59,746 nucleotides of DNA from Prevotella sp. (GTDB lineage: Bacteria; Bacteroidota; Bacteroidia; Bacteroidales; Bacteroidaceae), in contig JAIJUV010000001.1 of the NCBI GenBank assembly GCA_022732315.1, positions 1 through 59,746 on the forward strand, written 5' to 3'. Of the stretch, positions 24,186-33,191 are shown piece by piece. Numbering within the stretch: the stretch's first letter is position 1; every line of letters starts with the position of its first letter. Made by a program: the position numbers and the translations under genes. The notes under the pieces were generated by a model. That model ran no database searches. It was not told the DNA's origin and saw only the letters and a program-made list of their open reading frames with translations.

Positions 24186-25196
24186 TTACTTGATAATCTT
24201 AGATAATTCTCTGGAAATCCATCCTGCTATCTTACTCAGTATCCATGCTGCAGGCAGGGTGATGCCTATGCAGGCAAAGAAGGTAGGCCAATAGCCTAGA
24301 TGATGAGGCTCAATGTATTTGAGAACGAAGTGGATATGGATAAGATAACATTCCAGGCTGAGTGCTCCCACAAGCATGAAGCATCGGTTGAACCAATGGG
24401 GAGTGCGGCGGAAGATACGGTTGAGCAGCAGGATGCTGGTGATGGTGAGCGGGATGTAGAGCATGCGCTCCAGAAAGAGTGGAAACATGCCGTGTTTCTC
24501 CTGCTCCAGGAAGATGCTTGCCATCAGGGTCATCAGGAACATGAGCCATATCATCCATATCGATGCGCCATCCAGCGTCTGTTTCTGTCGCACCATCTCT
24601 CCCATGTTAATGCCGATGAAGAAGATAGGTACACGACTCCAGAATATCTCAAGATGTCCTACGGCATGATGGATGGGCGTAACGTATTGTACCAGGATAC
24701 ACCACATAATCATCACCACCGGCAGCCATCGGTAGATAGGATGCCGTTTGATGAGTTCCATGTAGGCTGGGGCAAAGAGATAGAGCAGCATCGTGGCAGG
24801 AATATACCAGAAGTTAAGCTCGTCGTGCAGCCAGAATCCCCAGTTGATGGTTATCTCGCCAAAGAGATTGACCCAATTCCAGGTGCTTCCGCCGTGAAAG
24901 GCAGGAATATAGAAGAGACAAGCGATGATGAGCCAGGTGGGATAGATGCGCAGATAGCGGCGGATGAAGAAATGCCTTGCCGAAGGAGTCTTCATCCACG
25001 AGAACCACAGTCCTATTCCGCTGAGGAATAAGAACATATCTACCCCCACATTGCCCATCCGGCGGAGACCATAGAAAGCATTCTCCCTAGGCAATGCCAC
25101 ATGAAAGAGGATGATGAAGAGCATCGCCGCTCCCATCAATTCTCCGCGAAATCTGCTGATATTCGCCAGTTCTATGTCTTTAATCTTCCAATTCAT
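24186..25196 (-). CDS. Acyltransferase-3 family membrane protein
   Basis: Second OafA-type acyltransferase, 336 residues and about ten helices. The N-terminus reads NISRFRGELMGAAMLFIILFHVALP, with the R…H pair of the family, then VGVDMFLFLSGIGLWFSW and FFIRRYLRIYPTWLI. It begins the minus-strand unit acyltransferase-UbiA-HAD-acyltransferase; a -7 element TATTTTTG lies at 25227-25220, giving a ~17-base leader. In mycobacteria arabinan is succinylated by an acyltransferase; a similar pairing with the UbiA route is possible but only inferred. Confidence 0.87.
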   Translation of the reverse strand: MNWKIKDIELANISRFRGELMGAAMLFIILFHVALPRENAFYGLRRMGNVGVDMFLFLSGIGLWFSWMKTPSARHFFIRRYLRIYPTWLIIACLFYIPAFHGGSTWNWVNLFGEITINWGFWLHDELNFWYIPATMLLYLFAPAYMELIKRHPIYRWLPVVMIMWCILVQYVTPIHHAVGHLEIFWSRVPIFFIGINMGEMVRQKQTLDGASIWMIWLMFLMTLMASIFLEQEKHGMFPLFLERMLYIPLTITSILLLNRIFRRTPHWFNRCFMLVGALSLECYLIHIHFVLKYIEPHHLGYWPTFFACIGITLPAAWILSKIAGWISRELSKIIK

Positions 25197-25219
25197 TCTT
25201 GTTTTTATATACTTCTGTG

Positions 25220-25227
25220 CAAAAATA
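25220..25227 (-). promoter_or_regulatory. -7 element for the acyltransferase-UbiA operon
   Basis: TATTTTTG on the minus strand, 24 bases before the ATG at 25196. Confidence 0.5.
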
Positions 25228-25260
25228 CATAAAAAAAATGATTCAACGAAATGAAAGTAG

Positions 25261-25662
25261 CTATTTTTCTTGTTTGAAGATGATAAAAACGATAATTCCC
25301 AATCCTATGAGGGTGGATGCAAGCGTAATTGCCATACATATTCCGCCGGATAGTCCGCTGAATTTATCCAGTGTGTTATAGAAAACGATAGGGAAGGTCC
25401 ATTCGGCAAGAAGAGTGATAGTCCATGGAAGTTTATGTCCTGACTTCCATAAATAACGAAGTAATATGATTGCGAGTGAGATGCTTAAGATAACGATGCA
25501 TCCCGCAATGCCTCCCTGGTAATATTCCATGGCAGTCATGATGCAGAAGATATAAGCCAGACTCAATATGCCTTTGCTTTTTTCATTGCTGTCTTTGCCT
25601 ACCAGAGTATAGGCACCCCAAGCGATGAGAAGGGTTAATGTAAGAACAAGAATATCTGTCAT
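25261..25662 (-). CDS. Small multi-pass membrane protein of unknown function
   Basis: 133 residues with four likely helices (about residues 3-20, 33-50, 55-70, 107-130) and short polar loops (GKDSNEKSKG, WKSGHKLPW). I do not recognise the family. It has its own -7 element TACCTTTG on the minus strand at 25701-25694, about 30 bases before the ATG. It lies between the HTH membrane protein and the acyltransferase operon. A small membrane subunit is as much as can be said. Confidence 0.6.
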   Translation of the reverse strand: MTDILVLTLTLLIAWGAYTLVGKDSNEKSKGILSLAYIFCIMTAMEYYQGGIAGCIVILSISLAIILLRYLWKSGHKLPWTITLLAEWTFPIVFYNTLDKFSGLSGGICMAITLASTLIGLGIIVFIIFKQEK

Positions 25663-25794
25663 TTTCTTTTTTGTTTGAGTGAATAATTGCCTGCAAAGGT
25701 AACTGATTCTTTTGGAATATGCAATAGCATGTTATAGAGTGTTTCTTGTAAATTGTTGATATCCAGATGATATCAAATCCAATGATTGGCAAAA

Positions 25795-26574
25795 TTACTC
25801 CAGATTATCACAAAAACGCTTGAGTGAAGTTTCTTGCTTGAGTTTTTTCAGCGTGCGAAATTTCAATTGGCGATAGCCGTCTTTGGATAGTCCTAGAATC
25901 TTCATCACGGATTCCTTGTCCTTTCCGATTCTCCAAAGAATGCTAAGCATCTCTTCTTTTGGGGTGATTGGTTTCCCCTTTAAATGCTCAAGAAGAGAAA
26001 CAAAGTCTTCGTCTATCAGTCTGTAGCATTTGGTGATGTTTTCTATCTGATGCTTGTCTAACTTGAGATCCTCTTCATCATTCAGAATATAATACAGGCT
26101 TTTTAAACCGTCACTAATGGCTGCGATGTCTTTTGTATGTTCCTTTAGTCTGTTGTTTTTGCTGGCTAGTTCTTCTTTCTGCCTGTTGATTACGGTTTGG
26201 TCTTTCTTGATAAGCGATTCCAGTTTTCGGGATACTTCAGCCAGTTCTTGGGTGAAATTGTCTTTTGTTGTTGCTATTTCTGCCTGTATCTCGTTCATAT
26301 CACCTTTCATTCTTCTTATCGTTAAACTTTTCTTCTGGTTCATTTGATAAGCATAGATGATGATGTCTAACATGGCGACAACGATGATGCTGATGATGAG
26401 TAGGAGATTGAGGTTGTTGCTATGCGTGACATTTGCCATGATACTGCTGATGGTACCCGAAAGAGCCAACAGTTGTTCCTGGCAATGATGATGTTCAATA
26501 TAAACAATAAAGGTTATGACCATTGCCAGGGAAGAAATGGTCATAACTATATTCTTATTTGAGAGTGTTGGCAT
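25795..26574 (-). CDS. Membrane-anchored coiled-coil protein with C-terminal HTH
   Basis: 259 residues. Two hydrophobic helices (about residues 8-25 and 55-75) flank a short loop; then comes a Lys/Glu-rich coiled coil (about 80-170), and finally a basic helix-turn-helix-like tail beginning EEMLSILWRIGKDKESVM and continuing KILGLSKDGYRQLKFRTLKKLK, which looks like sigma region 4 / LuxR-type recognition helices. This order puts a DNA-binding head on a membrane stalk. Many Bacteroidetes regulators carry a similar tail behind TPR repeats; here the sensor is only a coiled coil. It starts 18 bases after the acyltransferase gene upstream and may regulate the surface cluster. Confidence 0.65.
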   Translation of the reverse strand: MPTLSNKNIVMTISSLAMVITFIVYIEHHHCQEQLLALSGTISSIMANVTHSNNLNLLLIISIIVVAMLDIIIYAYQMNQKKSLTIRRMKGDMNEIQAEIATTKDNFTQELAEVSRKLESLIKKDQTVINRQKEELASKNNRLKEHTKDIAAISDGLKSLYYILNDEEDLKLDKHQIENITKCYRLIDEDFVSLLEHLKGKPITPKEEMLSILWRIGKDKESVMKILGLSKDGYRQLKFRTLKKLKQETSLKRFCDNLE

Positions 26575-26592
26575 GATGGGTCGTCTCTTTGT

Positions 26593-27738
26593 TTAGTACT
26601 TCGGATTCGGAATTTTCTTCATCAGTTGGGTAAAGAGCCACGCTATGCAGATGCTGGCAATGATGTAGAGCAGCAATCCGGCATAGATATCGCCATGACG
26701 ACTGATAGGAATGAAAATCTTACGGGTAATCGGATGACTCACGAAGAGGGCGGCTGATATGCTGCCCATCCACTCCAATACCTTATAAATACCTGACAGC
26801 CAACTGATGTTTTGCAGCATCTCTGCCACGAGTACGCAGAGCAGACAGATGAAGAACGGAACAAAGGTCCAACCTATCATGTTGAGGCTCAAACTGTAAA
26901 TCAGCGAGATGCAGAAGATGCAGCCGAAGAAATTGGTGATAGGCGAATGAAAGGTCATGAGTATCTTCTCGCCATAGCGGGCATAGAGGATGCCCAGTCC
27001 GAATGGCAGCATGCCGCCCATGAAGTTGTAGCGGTAGCGGTTCATCGCCTCGCTTTCCGGATTATCGAAGCCCAGGATGAGCTGGATGCCGATGCAGATA
27101 AGCATCAGTCCCACCGTCCATCCCCAATGACGGCGATAGAGAAACACGCGGTATACGATGTATAACTGCAGCATCAGACCGAAGAACCAGTAAGGACCCG
27201 GCCAGATGATGTCGTCAGGATTAGGCAGCACATTATTAAACATGCCCAGCATTGAAACGATGCCCAATACCTCGTAGTGACGAGAACCCGGGGTGATGTA
27301 ATCTATCAGGGTGAATGCCACGTATCCCACGATCATCATCTTGAAGAGCTTCAGATAATGATAGCGTATAAAGCGCAGAGGTTCACGCCAATTGATTCTC
27401 CACGATTGGTTCTTGCCCGAGATGCTATACATCTGGGCTTGCTGTTCTGCTGTGATATGCGGTTTTGCCTCATACTTCATCACCAGTCCGTAGGCACTCA
27501 GAAAGAGGAACACGGGCACGCCGTAATGGCCGAAGAACGACAGCAGGTGGATCGGCAGGTTGATGTCGGGATTCGCCAGCACCTGTGTCAGCCAGTCAGC
27601 ATTGCGCTGAAAGAACTGATACTCATTCTCCTTGACGATAGGACCGAGCCAATGGCAGTAGTTGTGCAGGAAGATGCCGATGATGGCAAGTCCTCTCAAT
27701 GCATTGCATGCATTTCTTGAAAGTATCGATTGATTCAT
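26593..27738 (-). CDS. Acyltransferase-3 family membrane protein
   Basis: Third acyltransferase of the window, 381 residues, about ten helices. It begins LSRNACNALRGLAIIGIFLHNYCHW with the R…H pair of the family, and continues FGHYGVPVFLFLSAYGLVMKYE. Its ATG overlaps the stop of the EptA-like gene by four bases, so these two cell-envelope modifying enzymes are translationally coupled. The polymer and acyl group are unknown. It differs enough from the other two copies that recent duplication is unlikely. Confidence 0.85.
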   Translation of the reverse strand: MNQSILSRNACNALRGLAIIGIFLHNYCHWLGPIVKENEYQFFQRNADWLTQVLANPDINLPIHLLSFFGHYGVPVFLFLSAYGLVMKYEAKPHITAEQQAQMYSISGKNQSWRINWREPLRFIRYHYLKLFKMMIVGYVAFTLIDYITPGSRHYEVLGIVSMLGMFNNVLPNPDDIIWPGPYWFFGLMLQLYIVYRVFLYRRHWGWTVGLMLICIGIQLILGFDNPESEAMNRYRYNFMGGMLPFGLGILYARYGEKILMTFHSPITNFFGCIFCISLIYSLSLNMIGWTFVPFFICLLCVLVAEMLQNISWLSGIYKVLEWMGSISAALFVSHPITRKIFIPISRHGDIYAGLLLYIIASICIAWLFTQLMKKIPNPKY

Positions 27739-29618
27739 TTCTTTGCTCCTTTCTTTTCTTGTTTCTTATAATATTCATCACGAAGCTTGTCGTAATCTAC
27801 AGAGTTCTTGAGAATGCGTGGACGCATTTCGTTGTACTTCGGACTCAGGATATTGTACTCTTCCTTGTAGGTTGGAGTTTCGATGCCTGCCAGATATAAT
27901 AATAGGTGAGGCAGGGCATCGGTCATGAATCGTTTGTCCTTGGCGGCACGTATCTGCTTGTAAATCTTGCGGTGAGCCTTGATGTACTTCGGTGAGCAAT
28001 AAATCCAGAATGGAATCTCAAACTCATAGTGTGCCAGAGGCCAGTCGATATTGGCAGAGTGGTTGCGGCAGATGAAGCCGCGGTTCTCCTCATAGCATTC
28101 CTCGCCATGGTCTGGCACGTAGATGATGATGGCATCCTGCTTCTGGAATCGCTTTACGATTTGTGCCACGATGGAGTCGTTGTAGAGTGTGGCGTTGTCG
28201 TAATGACTCAGCATCTTGCGCTGCGCATTGGTCAGCTCAGGGCGCTTATCCTCATAACTGCTTGCCCAGAATCTGCCCTGATTCATGCGATAGCGCTGTT
28301 TGTAGTTCACGTGCTGTCCCATCAGATGGAAGATGGTGAGGTTGTGCTCCTTCTGGAAGTTCTTCAAACTGTCGTCGTAATCCTTCAGAAGTCCGTCGTC
28401 CAAATCGTGGAGCTGGGTGTTGCGATGGTCAAACTGCAGTTTGCTTAGTTCCGGGTTGTTCAGGAAGAAGCCGCCGCTGAAATCATAAACCGCCTCCTTG
28501 GCTTGTGGAAGAAACTCGTTGGTGATGAAGGTAACGTTATAGCCTGCCTTGCGGAACACCTCCGGGAAGAGCGGATAGTCGCACCATTCACCCTTCTCGC
28601 CCACAACATGGGTAGAAAGCATGTTCTTGAATACAAAACTGGTCAGGTTCCAGCAGGTTACCACATCGGTAAACTTGGTCAGTTTGCGGCTCTTCTCCAA
28701 TGCCACCTGCAGAGGGGTGGTATTCATGAAGTAGCCATACTGCTGGGAATGATGGCGACCGAAGCTCTCACCGATAATCAATACGATGTTAGGCGAGCGA
28801 TAGCTGCAGCTATCTACCTTCACCTCATGGGCAGCATGGATGAGTTGGGTAATCTGATGTGCCGCCAGTTGGTTGGCGTAGATACTGAAGTGGAGTCGGT
28901 AGATTGGCAGATAGAGCACGGCATGGTCTTTCTCCGTCAGGATATGCTCCACTTCACCGATGGTGCTTCCATTCATGAGCTTGTGATAAGCCACTTTGTT
29001 ATGCCAGGAAGTACAGACGCCTGTAATCAGGAGCGCCAGACAGAGGATACCGAAGGTGGCTGGCATGGCAGCCGTCATACGGGGAATGGCCATCAACCGT
29101 TTTTTGAGCGAAGCCAATTCGAGTACGGTGATGAGGAAGACGTAAACCTTGATGAGCTGTTTGCGGAAGAGGGCGATGAGTATCTGGATGAGTGCTAGGA
29201 GCAAAATCCAGCCCACACTACTGAATATCACCTCTGTAGAGATAAGCGCCGAGAGGAAACTGCTTGCCTCTGAACTGTTGGTCTCGCCCACCAGCATCAG
29301 CATAGAAGGATTGAGCGTGGCACCGAAATTCACGAAGCAATAGGTGTCGGCGGCAGCAACGCTATATAATATAAGGTATAGCACGCCACGCAAGCCTAAA
29401 CGCACCTTCCTTGGGAAGATGGCGAGGATGGCACACAAGATGTAGAGATCGGTAAAGAGTTCCAGGAACAGATTACCATACAAAGACCCCTTGGCTGGTG
29501 TGGTCACGATAGAACTGATCATGCCTAATAAGTACATGAATACAAAGAAGTTCGCATTCCTGCGAATAGGAGCCGAAACTAAGCTCAGGCACTTCTTGAT
29601 AATTTCTTTCCAACCCAT
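27735..29618 (-). CDS. Phosphoethanolamine transferase-like sulfatase-fold membrane protein
   Basis: Likely transfers phosphoethanolamine (or a related head group) from a phospholipid to lipid A or a glycan at the periplasmic face. 627 residues: five N-terminal membrane helices (to about residue 215), then an alkaline-phosphatase-superfamily domain with PNIVLIIGESFGRHHSQQYGY (Zn-binding Glu; the usual E-x-x-R follows), a candidate Thr nucleophile in CWNLTSFVFKNMLS, HLMGQHVNY, and the metal-binding YVPDHGEE. This is the EptA/CptA order. It is coupled to an acyltransferase gene by a 4-base overlap. Substrate remains open. Confidence 0.85.
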   Translation of the reverse strand: MGWKEIIKKCLSLVSAPIRRNANFFVFMYLLGMISSIVTTPAKGSLYGNLFLELFTDLYILCAILAIFPRKVRLGLRGVLYLILYSVAAADTYCFVNFGATLNPSMLMLVGETNSSEASSFLSALISTEVIFSSVGWILLLALIQILIALFRKQLIKVYVFLITVLELASLKKRLMAIPRMTAAMPATFGILCLALLITGVCTSWHNKVAYHKLMNGSTIGEVEHILTEKDHAVLYLPIYRLHFSIYANQLAAHQITQLIHAAHEVKVDSCSYRSPNIVLIIGESFGRHHSQQYGYFMNTTPLQVALEKSRKLTKFTDVVTCWNLTSFVFKNMLSTHVVGEKGEWCDYPLFPEVFRKAGYNVTFITNEFLPQAKEAVYDFSGGFFLNNPELSKLQFDHRNTQLHDLDDGLLKDYDDSLKNFQKEHNLTIFHLMGQHVNYKQRYRMNQGRFWASSYEDKRPELTNAQRKMLSHYDNATLYNDSIVAQIVKRFQKQDAIIIYVPDHGEECYEENRGFICRNHSANIDWPLAHYEFEIPFWIYCSPKYIKAHRKIYKQIRAAKDKRFMTDALPHLLLYLAGIETPTYKEEYNILSPKYNEMRPRILKNSVDYDKLRDEYYKKQEKKGAKK

Positions 29619-29666
29619 ATCTTTCTATTTGTTGTTAAATGTGATTTAATGGAGAGTTTAAAGAGT

Positions 29667-30251
29667 TTAGAGGGAAGTTGAGAGAGGGCTGTAGTTTTTG
29701 ATAGCCAGCTTCTCGATGCATGGAGGAACCATTCCTTCGATGCTCTTTCCTTCTTTGATGTGTTGTCTTATCTCCGTGCTGCTGATGTTGAGCAGGGGAG
29801 TCTCTACGATGGTTACACCTGCCGGAACCTCACCGATGCTGGAGCCTTGGCGAGGATAAACCACGATGGGGTAGTGGGCGAGGATGTCGTCATGGTGATA
29901 CCACTTGTCGAATGCCGCCCAGTTATCGCCGCCAATTAGCAGGGTGAACTCTGTTTCCGGATAATCCTTGCTGATGGCCTGCAGCGTGTGCCAGGTATAG
30001 GAAGGCTTGGGCAGGCGGAACTCATAGTCGCATGCCTTCAGCTGAGGCTCCTTCTCCAAGGCCTTCTCTACCATTTCCAGGCGCAGGTGGTCATCGAGCA
30101 GGTCGGTGGCTGTCTTCTTGAATGGGTTCATGGGGGAGACCATAAACCACACCTCGTCCAACCCCGCCTTCTCGCAAAGGCTTTTAGCCAATGCGATGTG
30201 GCCGGTATGGATAGGATTGAAGCTTCCGCCAAAGATTCCTACCTTTTTCAT
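29667..30251 (-). CDS. nadD: Nicotinate-nucleotide adenylyltransferase
   Basis: Makes deamido-NAD from nicotinate mononucleotide and ATP in the cytoplasm. N-terminal nucleotidyltransferase motif GIFGGSFNPIHTGHIALA (G-G-x-F-x-P-x-H-x-G-H), then WFMVSPMNPFK and the C-terminal ISSTEIRQHIKEG, which matches the ISSTxIR signature. 194 residues is standard. It lies five bases after gmk; yicC-gmk-nadD form one minus-strand operon. Confidence 0.95.
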   Translation of the reverse strand: MKKVGIFGGSFNPIHTGHIALAKSLCEKAGLDEVWFMVSPMNPFKKTATDLLDDHLRLEMVEKALEKEPQLKACDYEFRLPKPSYTWHTLQAISKDYPETEFTLLIGGDNWAAFDKWYHHDDILAHYPIVVYPRQGSSIGEVPAGVTIVETPLLNISSTEIRQHIKEGKSIEGMVPPCIEKLAIKNYSPLSTSL

Positions 30252-30256
30252 TTCAA

Positions 30257-30829
30257 TTATTCGCTCAAAAAGTCCTTTACTAGCTGGTAAACTTCCTGCT
30301 GGGCTTTCTCCAGGTCGTCGTTTACAACCACGTGGTCAAACTGAGGAGCGAAGGTCAGCTCGAAGCTAGCCTTGGCAAGGCGCTGCTCGATAACTTCAGG
30401 CGCATCGGTATTGCGACCCACCAGACGGCGACGCAACTCCTCTACCGAAGGAGGCTGCACGAAGATGCTCAAGGCACGTTCGCCATAGAATTTCTTGATG
30501 TTGACGCCACCTTTTACATCCACGTCGAAAATCACCGACTCGCCATTGGCTAGCTGGTTCTCTACCTGCGACTTCAAGGTGCCGTAGAATCGGTCCTGGT
30601 AAACTTCCTCATACTCCAGGAACTCATCGGCCTCAATCTTCGCCTTGAATTCCTCTGGCGAGAGGAAGAAATATTCCACACCATTCTGTTCTGTACCGCG
30701 AGGAGCACGAGAGGTGCAACTGATAGAGAAGGCCAGCTTCAGCTCAGGATGCTCCTTCATCAGCCAGTTAACGATGGTACTCTTGCCGCTGCCCGATGGG
30801 GCACTGAAAATCAATAATCCGTTCTTCAT
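30257..30829 (-). CDS. gmk: Guanylate kinase
   Basis: ATP-dependent phosphorylation of GMP to GDP. P-loop is FSAPSGSGKSTIV; GMP-binding residues appear in SCTSRAPRGTEQNGVEYFFL, and VIFDVDVKGG follows. 190 residues from ATG 30829 (MKNGLLIFSAPSG). The longer frame reaches a TTG at 30841 that is unlikely, since it would abut the yicC stop. Spacer to yicC is 12 bases and to nadD 5 bases. Confidence 0.95.
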   Translation of the reverse strand: MKNGLLIFSAPSGSGKSTIVNWLMKEHPELKLAFSISCTSRAPRGTEQNGVEYFFLSPEEFKAKIEADEFLEYEEVYQDRFYGTLKSQVENQLANGESVIFDVDVKGGVNIKKFYGERALSIFVQPPSVEELRRRLVGRNTDAPEVIEQRLAKASFELTFAPQFDHVVVNDDLEKAQQEVYQLVKDFLSE

Positions 30830-30841
30830 TTTACTTTCCAA

Positions 30842-31720
30842 TTAAAGTGCATTCAGCACTTGTTCCTTAATCTGTTCCAATTCGTCCTTCATCTTCACTA
30901 CGATGTTCTGCATTTCAGCCTGGTTGCTCTTGGAACCGGTGGTGTTGATTTCGCGTCCCATCTCCTGGGCGATGAAGCCGAGTTTCTTGCCCACGCCGTG
31001 ACCTTCCTCGTTCATGGTTTCACGGAAATAGTTCAGGTGGTTGGCAAGGCGCTGCTTCTCCTCGCTGATGTCGAGCTTCTCGATGTAGTAGATAAGCTCC
31101 TGCTCCAGACGGTTCTTGTCGTACTCCACATTTGGAATCTGCTGCAAGCCACTCACGATGTTCTGCTTGATCTTTTCAACACGAGCCTTCTCGTAAGGTT
31201 CGATGCTGGCAAGCAGAGCCTGAATGTTATCCACTTTCTCGGTGAATTTCTTCTGGAGAGCGGCTCCTTCCTGCTGGCGGAAGGCGATGAGATGGTTCAC
31301 AGCCTCGAAAATTGCAGCTTTTGCCACTTCCCACTCCTCGTCGGTCAGTTCTTCCACGTCAGTCTTCGTTGTTACATCAGGAAGACGCAACAAAGTGCTG
31401 TACCAATCTGTTGGCTCAGGAATACCGGTTTCAGCAGAAATCTTCTTGATTTGCTGATAATAATTCTGTACAAGCGCAGCGTTGATAGGCGTTGCATCTG
31501 TAGCAGCATCCTTTTCAATCCAGATAGAGAAGTCTATCTTGCCTCTTTCCAGAGACTTAGCGATATACTGACGAATCTCCATCTCCTTCTCTCTGTAGAG
31601 AGGAGCAATACGTGTAGAGAGGTCCAGATTCTTGCTGTTTAATGACTTTATCTCTACATTAATCTTCTTTGTTTTGTAGGCCGCGGTAGCTTTTCCGAAG
31701 CCTGTCATTGACTGTATCAT
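30842..31720 (-). CDS. yicC: YicC-family endoribonuclease
   Basis: Stress-related endoribonuclease family; E. coli YicC is reported to act on small RNA RyhB. The start MIQSMTGFGKATA and the end EMGREINTTGSKSNQAEMQNIVVKMKDELEQIKEQVLN (split in two parts: catalytic REINTxxSK and terminal helix) are diagnostic. 292 residues from ATG 31720; a TTG at 31747 in frame overlaps the promoter. First gene of the yicC-gmk-nadD operon, an arrangement conserved across Bacteroidetes and Firmicutes for yicC-gmk. Confidence 0.93.
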   Translation of the reverse strand: MIQSMTGFGKATAAYKTKKINVEIKSLNSKNLDLSTRIAPLYREKEMEIRQYIAKSLERGKIDFSIWIEKDAATDATPINAALVQNYYQQIKKISAETGIPEPTDWYSTLLRLPDVTTKTDVEELTDEEWEVAKAAIFEAVNHLIAFRQQEGAALQKKFTEKVDNIQALLASIEPYEKARVEKIKQNIVSGLQQIPNVEYDKNRLEQELIYYIEKLDISEEKQRLANHLNYFRETMNEEGHGVGKKLGFIAQEMGREINTTGSKSNQAEMQNIVVKMKDELEQIKEQVLNAL

Positions 31721-31744
31721 ATAATCTTTCACGTTAAATTTCTG

Positions 31745-31782
31745 CAAAAGTACAAAAAAAAGCGAGAAAATGAGTATATTTG
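31745..31782. promoter_or_regulatory. Divergent -7 elements (yicC / tsaB)
   Basis: Minus-strand TACTTTTG (31752-31745) serves yicC and plus-strand TATATTTG (31775-31782) serves tsaB. They are 22 bases apart, so the two promoters must share upstream DNA. No clear TTG boxes are present at 19-21 bases. Confidence 0.5.
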
Positions 31783-31811
31783 CACCTTATTTAAGAATAT
31801 ATTTTTTAATT

Positions 31812-32504
31812 ATGTCGTATATATTGAATATTGAGACGAGTACGGACGTGTGCTCAGTGGCTATTAGTGATAGTGGACAGGTGATTTTTAACAAGGAAGA
31901 TCACTCAGGTCCTAACCATGCTGTTAAGTTGGGTGTGTATGTAGATGAGGCTCTTGATTTCCTCGATTCCCATGGTCTTCCACTGGAGGCTGTGGCTGTA
32001 AGTTGTGGTCCTGGTTCCTATACCGGATTGCGTATCGGAGTGAGTATGGCAAAGGGTATCTGTTATGGACGAGGCGTGAAACTCATCGCCGTTCCTACCC
32101 TCGAACTGATGGCAGTGCCAGTATTGCTTGGCGAACATCCAGAGGAGGAAGACGCCCTCATCATACCAATGCTTGATGCCCGCCGCATGGAGGTTTATGC
32201 CGAAGTGCTCGACCGCGCCCTGAAGGTGGTTCGTCCTATCCAGGCGGATATCGTGGATGCTGATACCTACAAGGAGTATCTTGACAAGCACCCTGTATAC
32301 TTCTTCGGAAACGGTGCAGCCAAGTGCATGGAGACTATCAACCATCCTAATGCCCACCTCGTGGAAGGCATAGAGCCATTGGCAAAGAACATGGCTCCGC
32401 TTGCCGAGAAGCGATTTGTGGAAGGAAAGTTTGAGGATGTGGCTTACTTCGTTCCTTTCTACTTGAAGGACTTTGTTGCCAAGATGCCTAAGAAGTTAAT
32501 TTAG
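31812..32504 (+). CDS. tsaB: tRNA threonylcarbamoyladenosine biosynthesis protein TsaB
   Basis: Scaffold subunit of the TsaBDE complex that makes t6A37 on ANN-decoding tRNAs. ASKHA-fold start YILNIETSTDVCSVAI, then AVAVSCGPGSYTGLRIGVSMAKG, the TsaB signature. 230 residues. ATG 31812 (MSYILNIE) is preferred; ATG 31770 lies inside the promoter element. It leads a run of plus-strand housekeeping genes ending with rseP. Confidence 0.95.
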   Translation: MSYILNIETSTDVCSVAISDSGQVIFNKEDHSGPNHAVKLGVYVDEALDFLDSHGLPLEAVAVSCGPGSYTGLRIGVSMAKGICYGRGVKLIAVPTLELMAVPVLLGEHPEEEDALIIPMLDARRMEVYAEVLDRALKVVRPIQADIVDADTYKEYLDKHPVYFFGNGAAKCMETINHPNAHLVEGIEPLAKNMAPLAEKRFVEGKFEDVAYFVPFYLKDFVAKMPKKLI

Positions 32505-32549
32505 TGCGCAAGGCTTGGCGGCCTTGAATGAATTTACAAAAATTGAAAT

Positions 32550-33155
32550 ATGAATAAAGAAGGATTAGATTATAATACGCAGCGAGAGAAACTCGTTATG
32601 CCAGAGTATGGACGCGAGATTCAGCAGATGGTGGACTATTGTGTGCAGTTGGAAGACCGCAACGAGCGCCAGCATTGTGCTGAAGCCATCATCGTCATCA
32701 TGGACCGCATGTTCCCGGAAAACAGGGGCGTGGAGAACCATGAACAGAAGCTTTGGGACCATCTCGCCATCATGAGCGGTTTTCAGCTCGACATTGATTA
32801 CCCTTATGATGTACAGGATGCCGAGAAGATATCCAAGAAGCCTGCACCGATAGATTATCCGATGCAGAGAATTCCTGTGCGCCATTATGGAGCCATGCTT
32901 TTCGAAATCTTCGATAAGTTGAAGACCATGGAACCTGGTGAGGAGCGTGATGAACTGGTGAGATTGACTGCCAACCAGATGCATCGCAACCTGGTTCAGT
33001 GGAGTCATGGTTCCTGCGACGAGCAGAAGGTGGCTTCCGACTTGGCCCGATTCACAGATGGCAGGATTCAGTTGAATCTCGACACCTTTGAGTTTGAGAA
33101 AGTGAAGGATGCCTCTGCCCGTAATGCAGCAGCCAATAGCAAGAAGAAAAAGTAA
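32550..33155 (+). CDS. DUF4290-family protein
   Basis: Bacteroidetes-restricted protein of unknown function, 201 residues, mostly helical. It begins LDYNTQREKLVMPEYGREIQQMV, which I recognise as the DUF4290 start, and contains CAEAIIVIMDRMFP and DHLAIMSGFQLDIDYPYDV. The C-terminus is Lys-rich. No signal peptide or membrane helix is seen, so it is probably cytoplasmic. It lies just upstream of murA (36 bases), a conserved order in many Bacteroidetes, suggesting coexpression with cell-wall synthesis. Confidence 0.85.
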   Translation: MNKEGLDYNTQREKLVMPEYGREIQQMVDYCVQLEDRNERQHCAEAIIVIMDRMFPENRGVENHEQKLWDHLAIMSGFQLDIDYPYDVQDAEKISKKPAPIDYPMQRIPVRHYGAMLFEIFDKLKTMEPGEERDELVRLTANQMHRNLVQWSHGSCDEQKVASDLARFTDGRIQLNLDTFEFEKVKDASARNAAANSKKKK

Positions 33156-33191
33156 TCACCTTTTTATAATAAGATATAGATAGAGAAGCCT

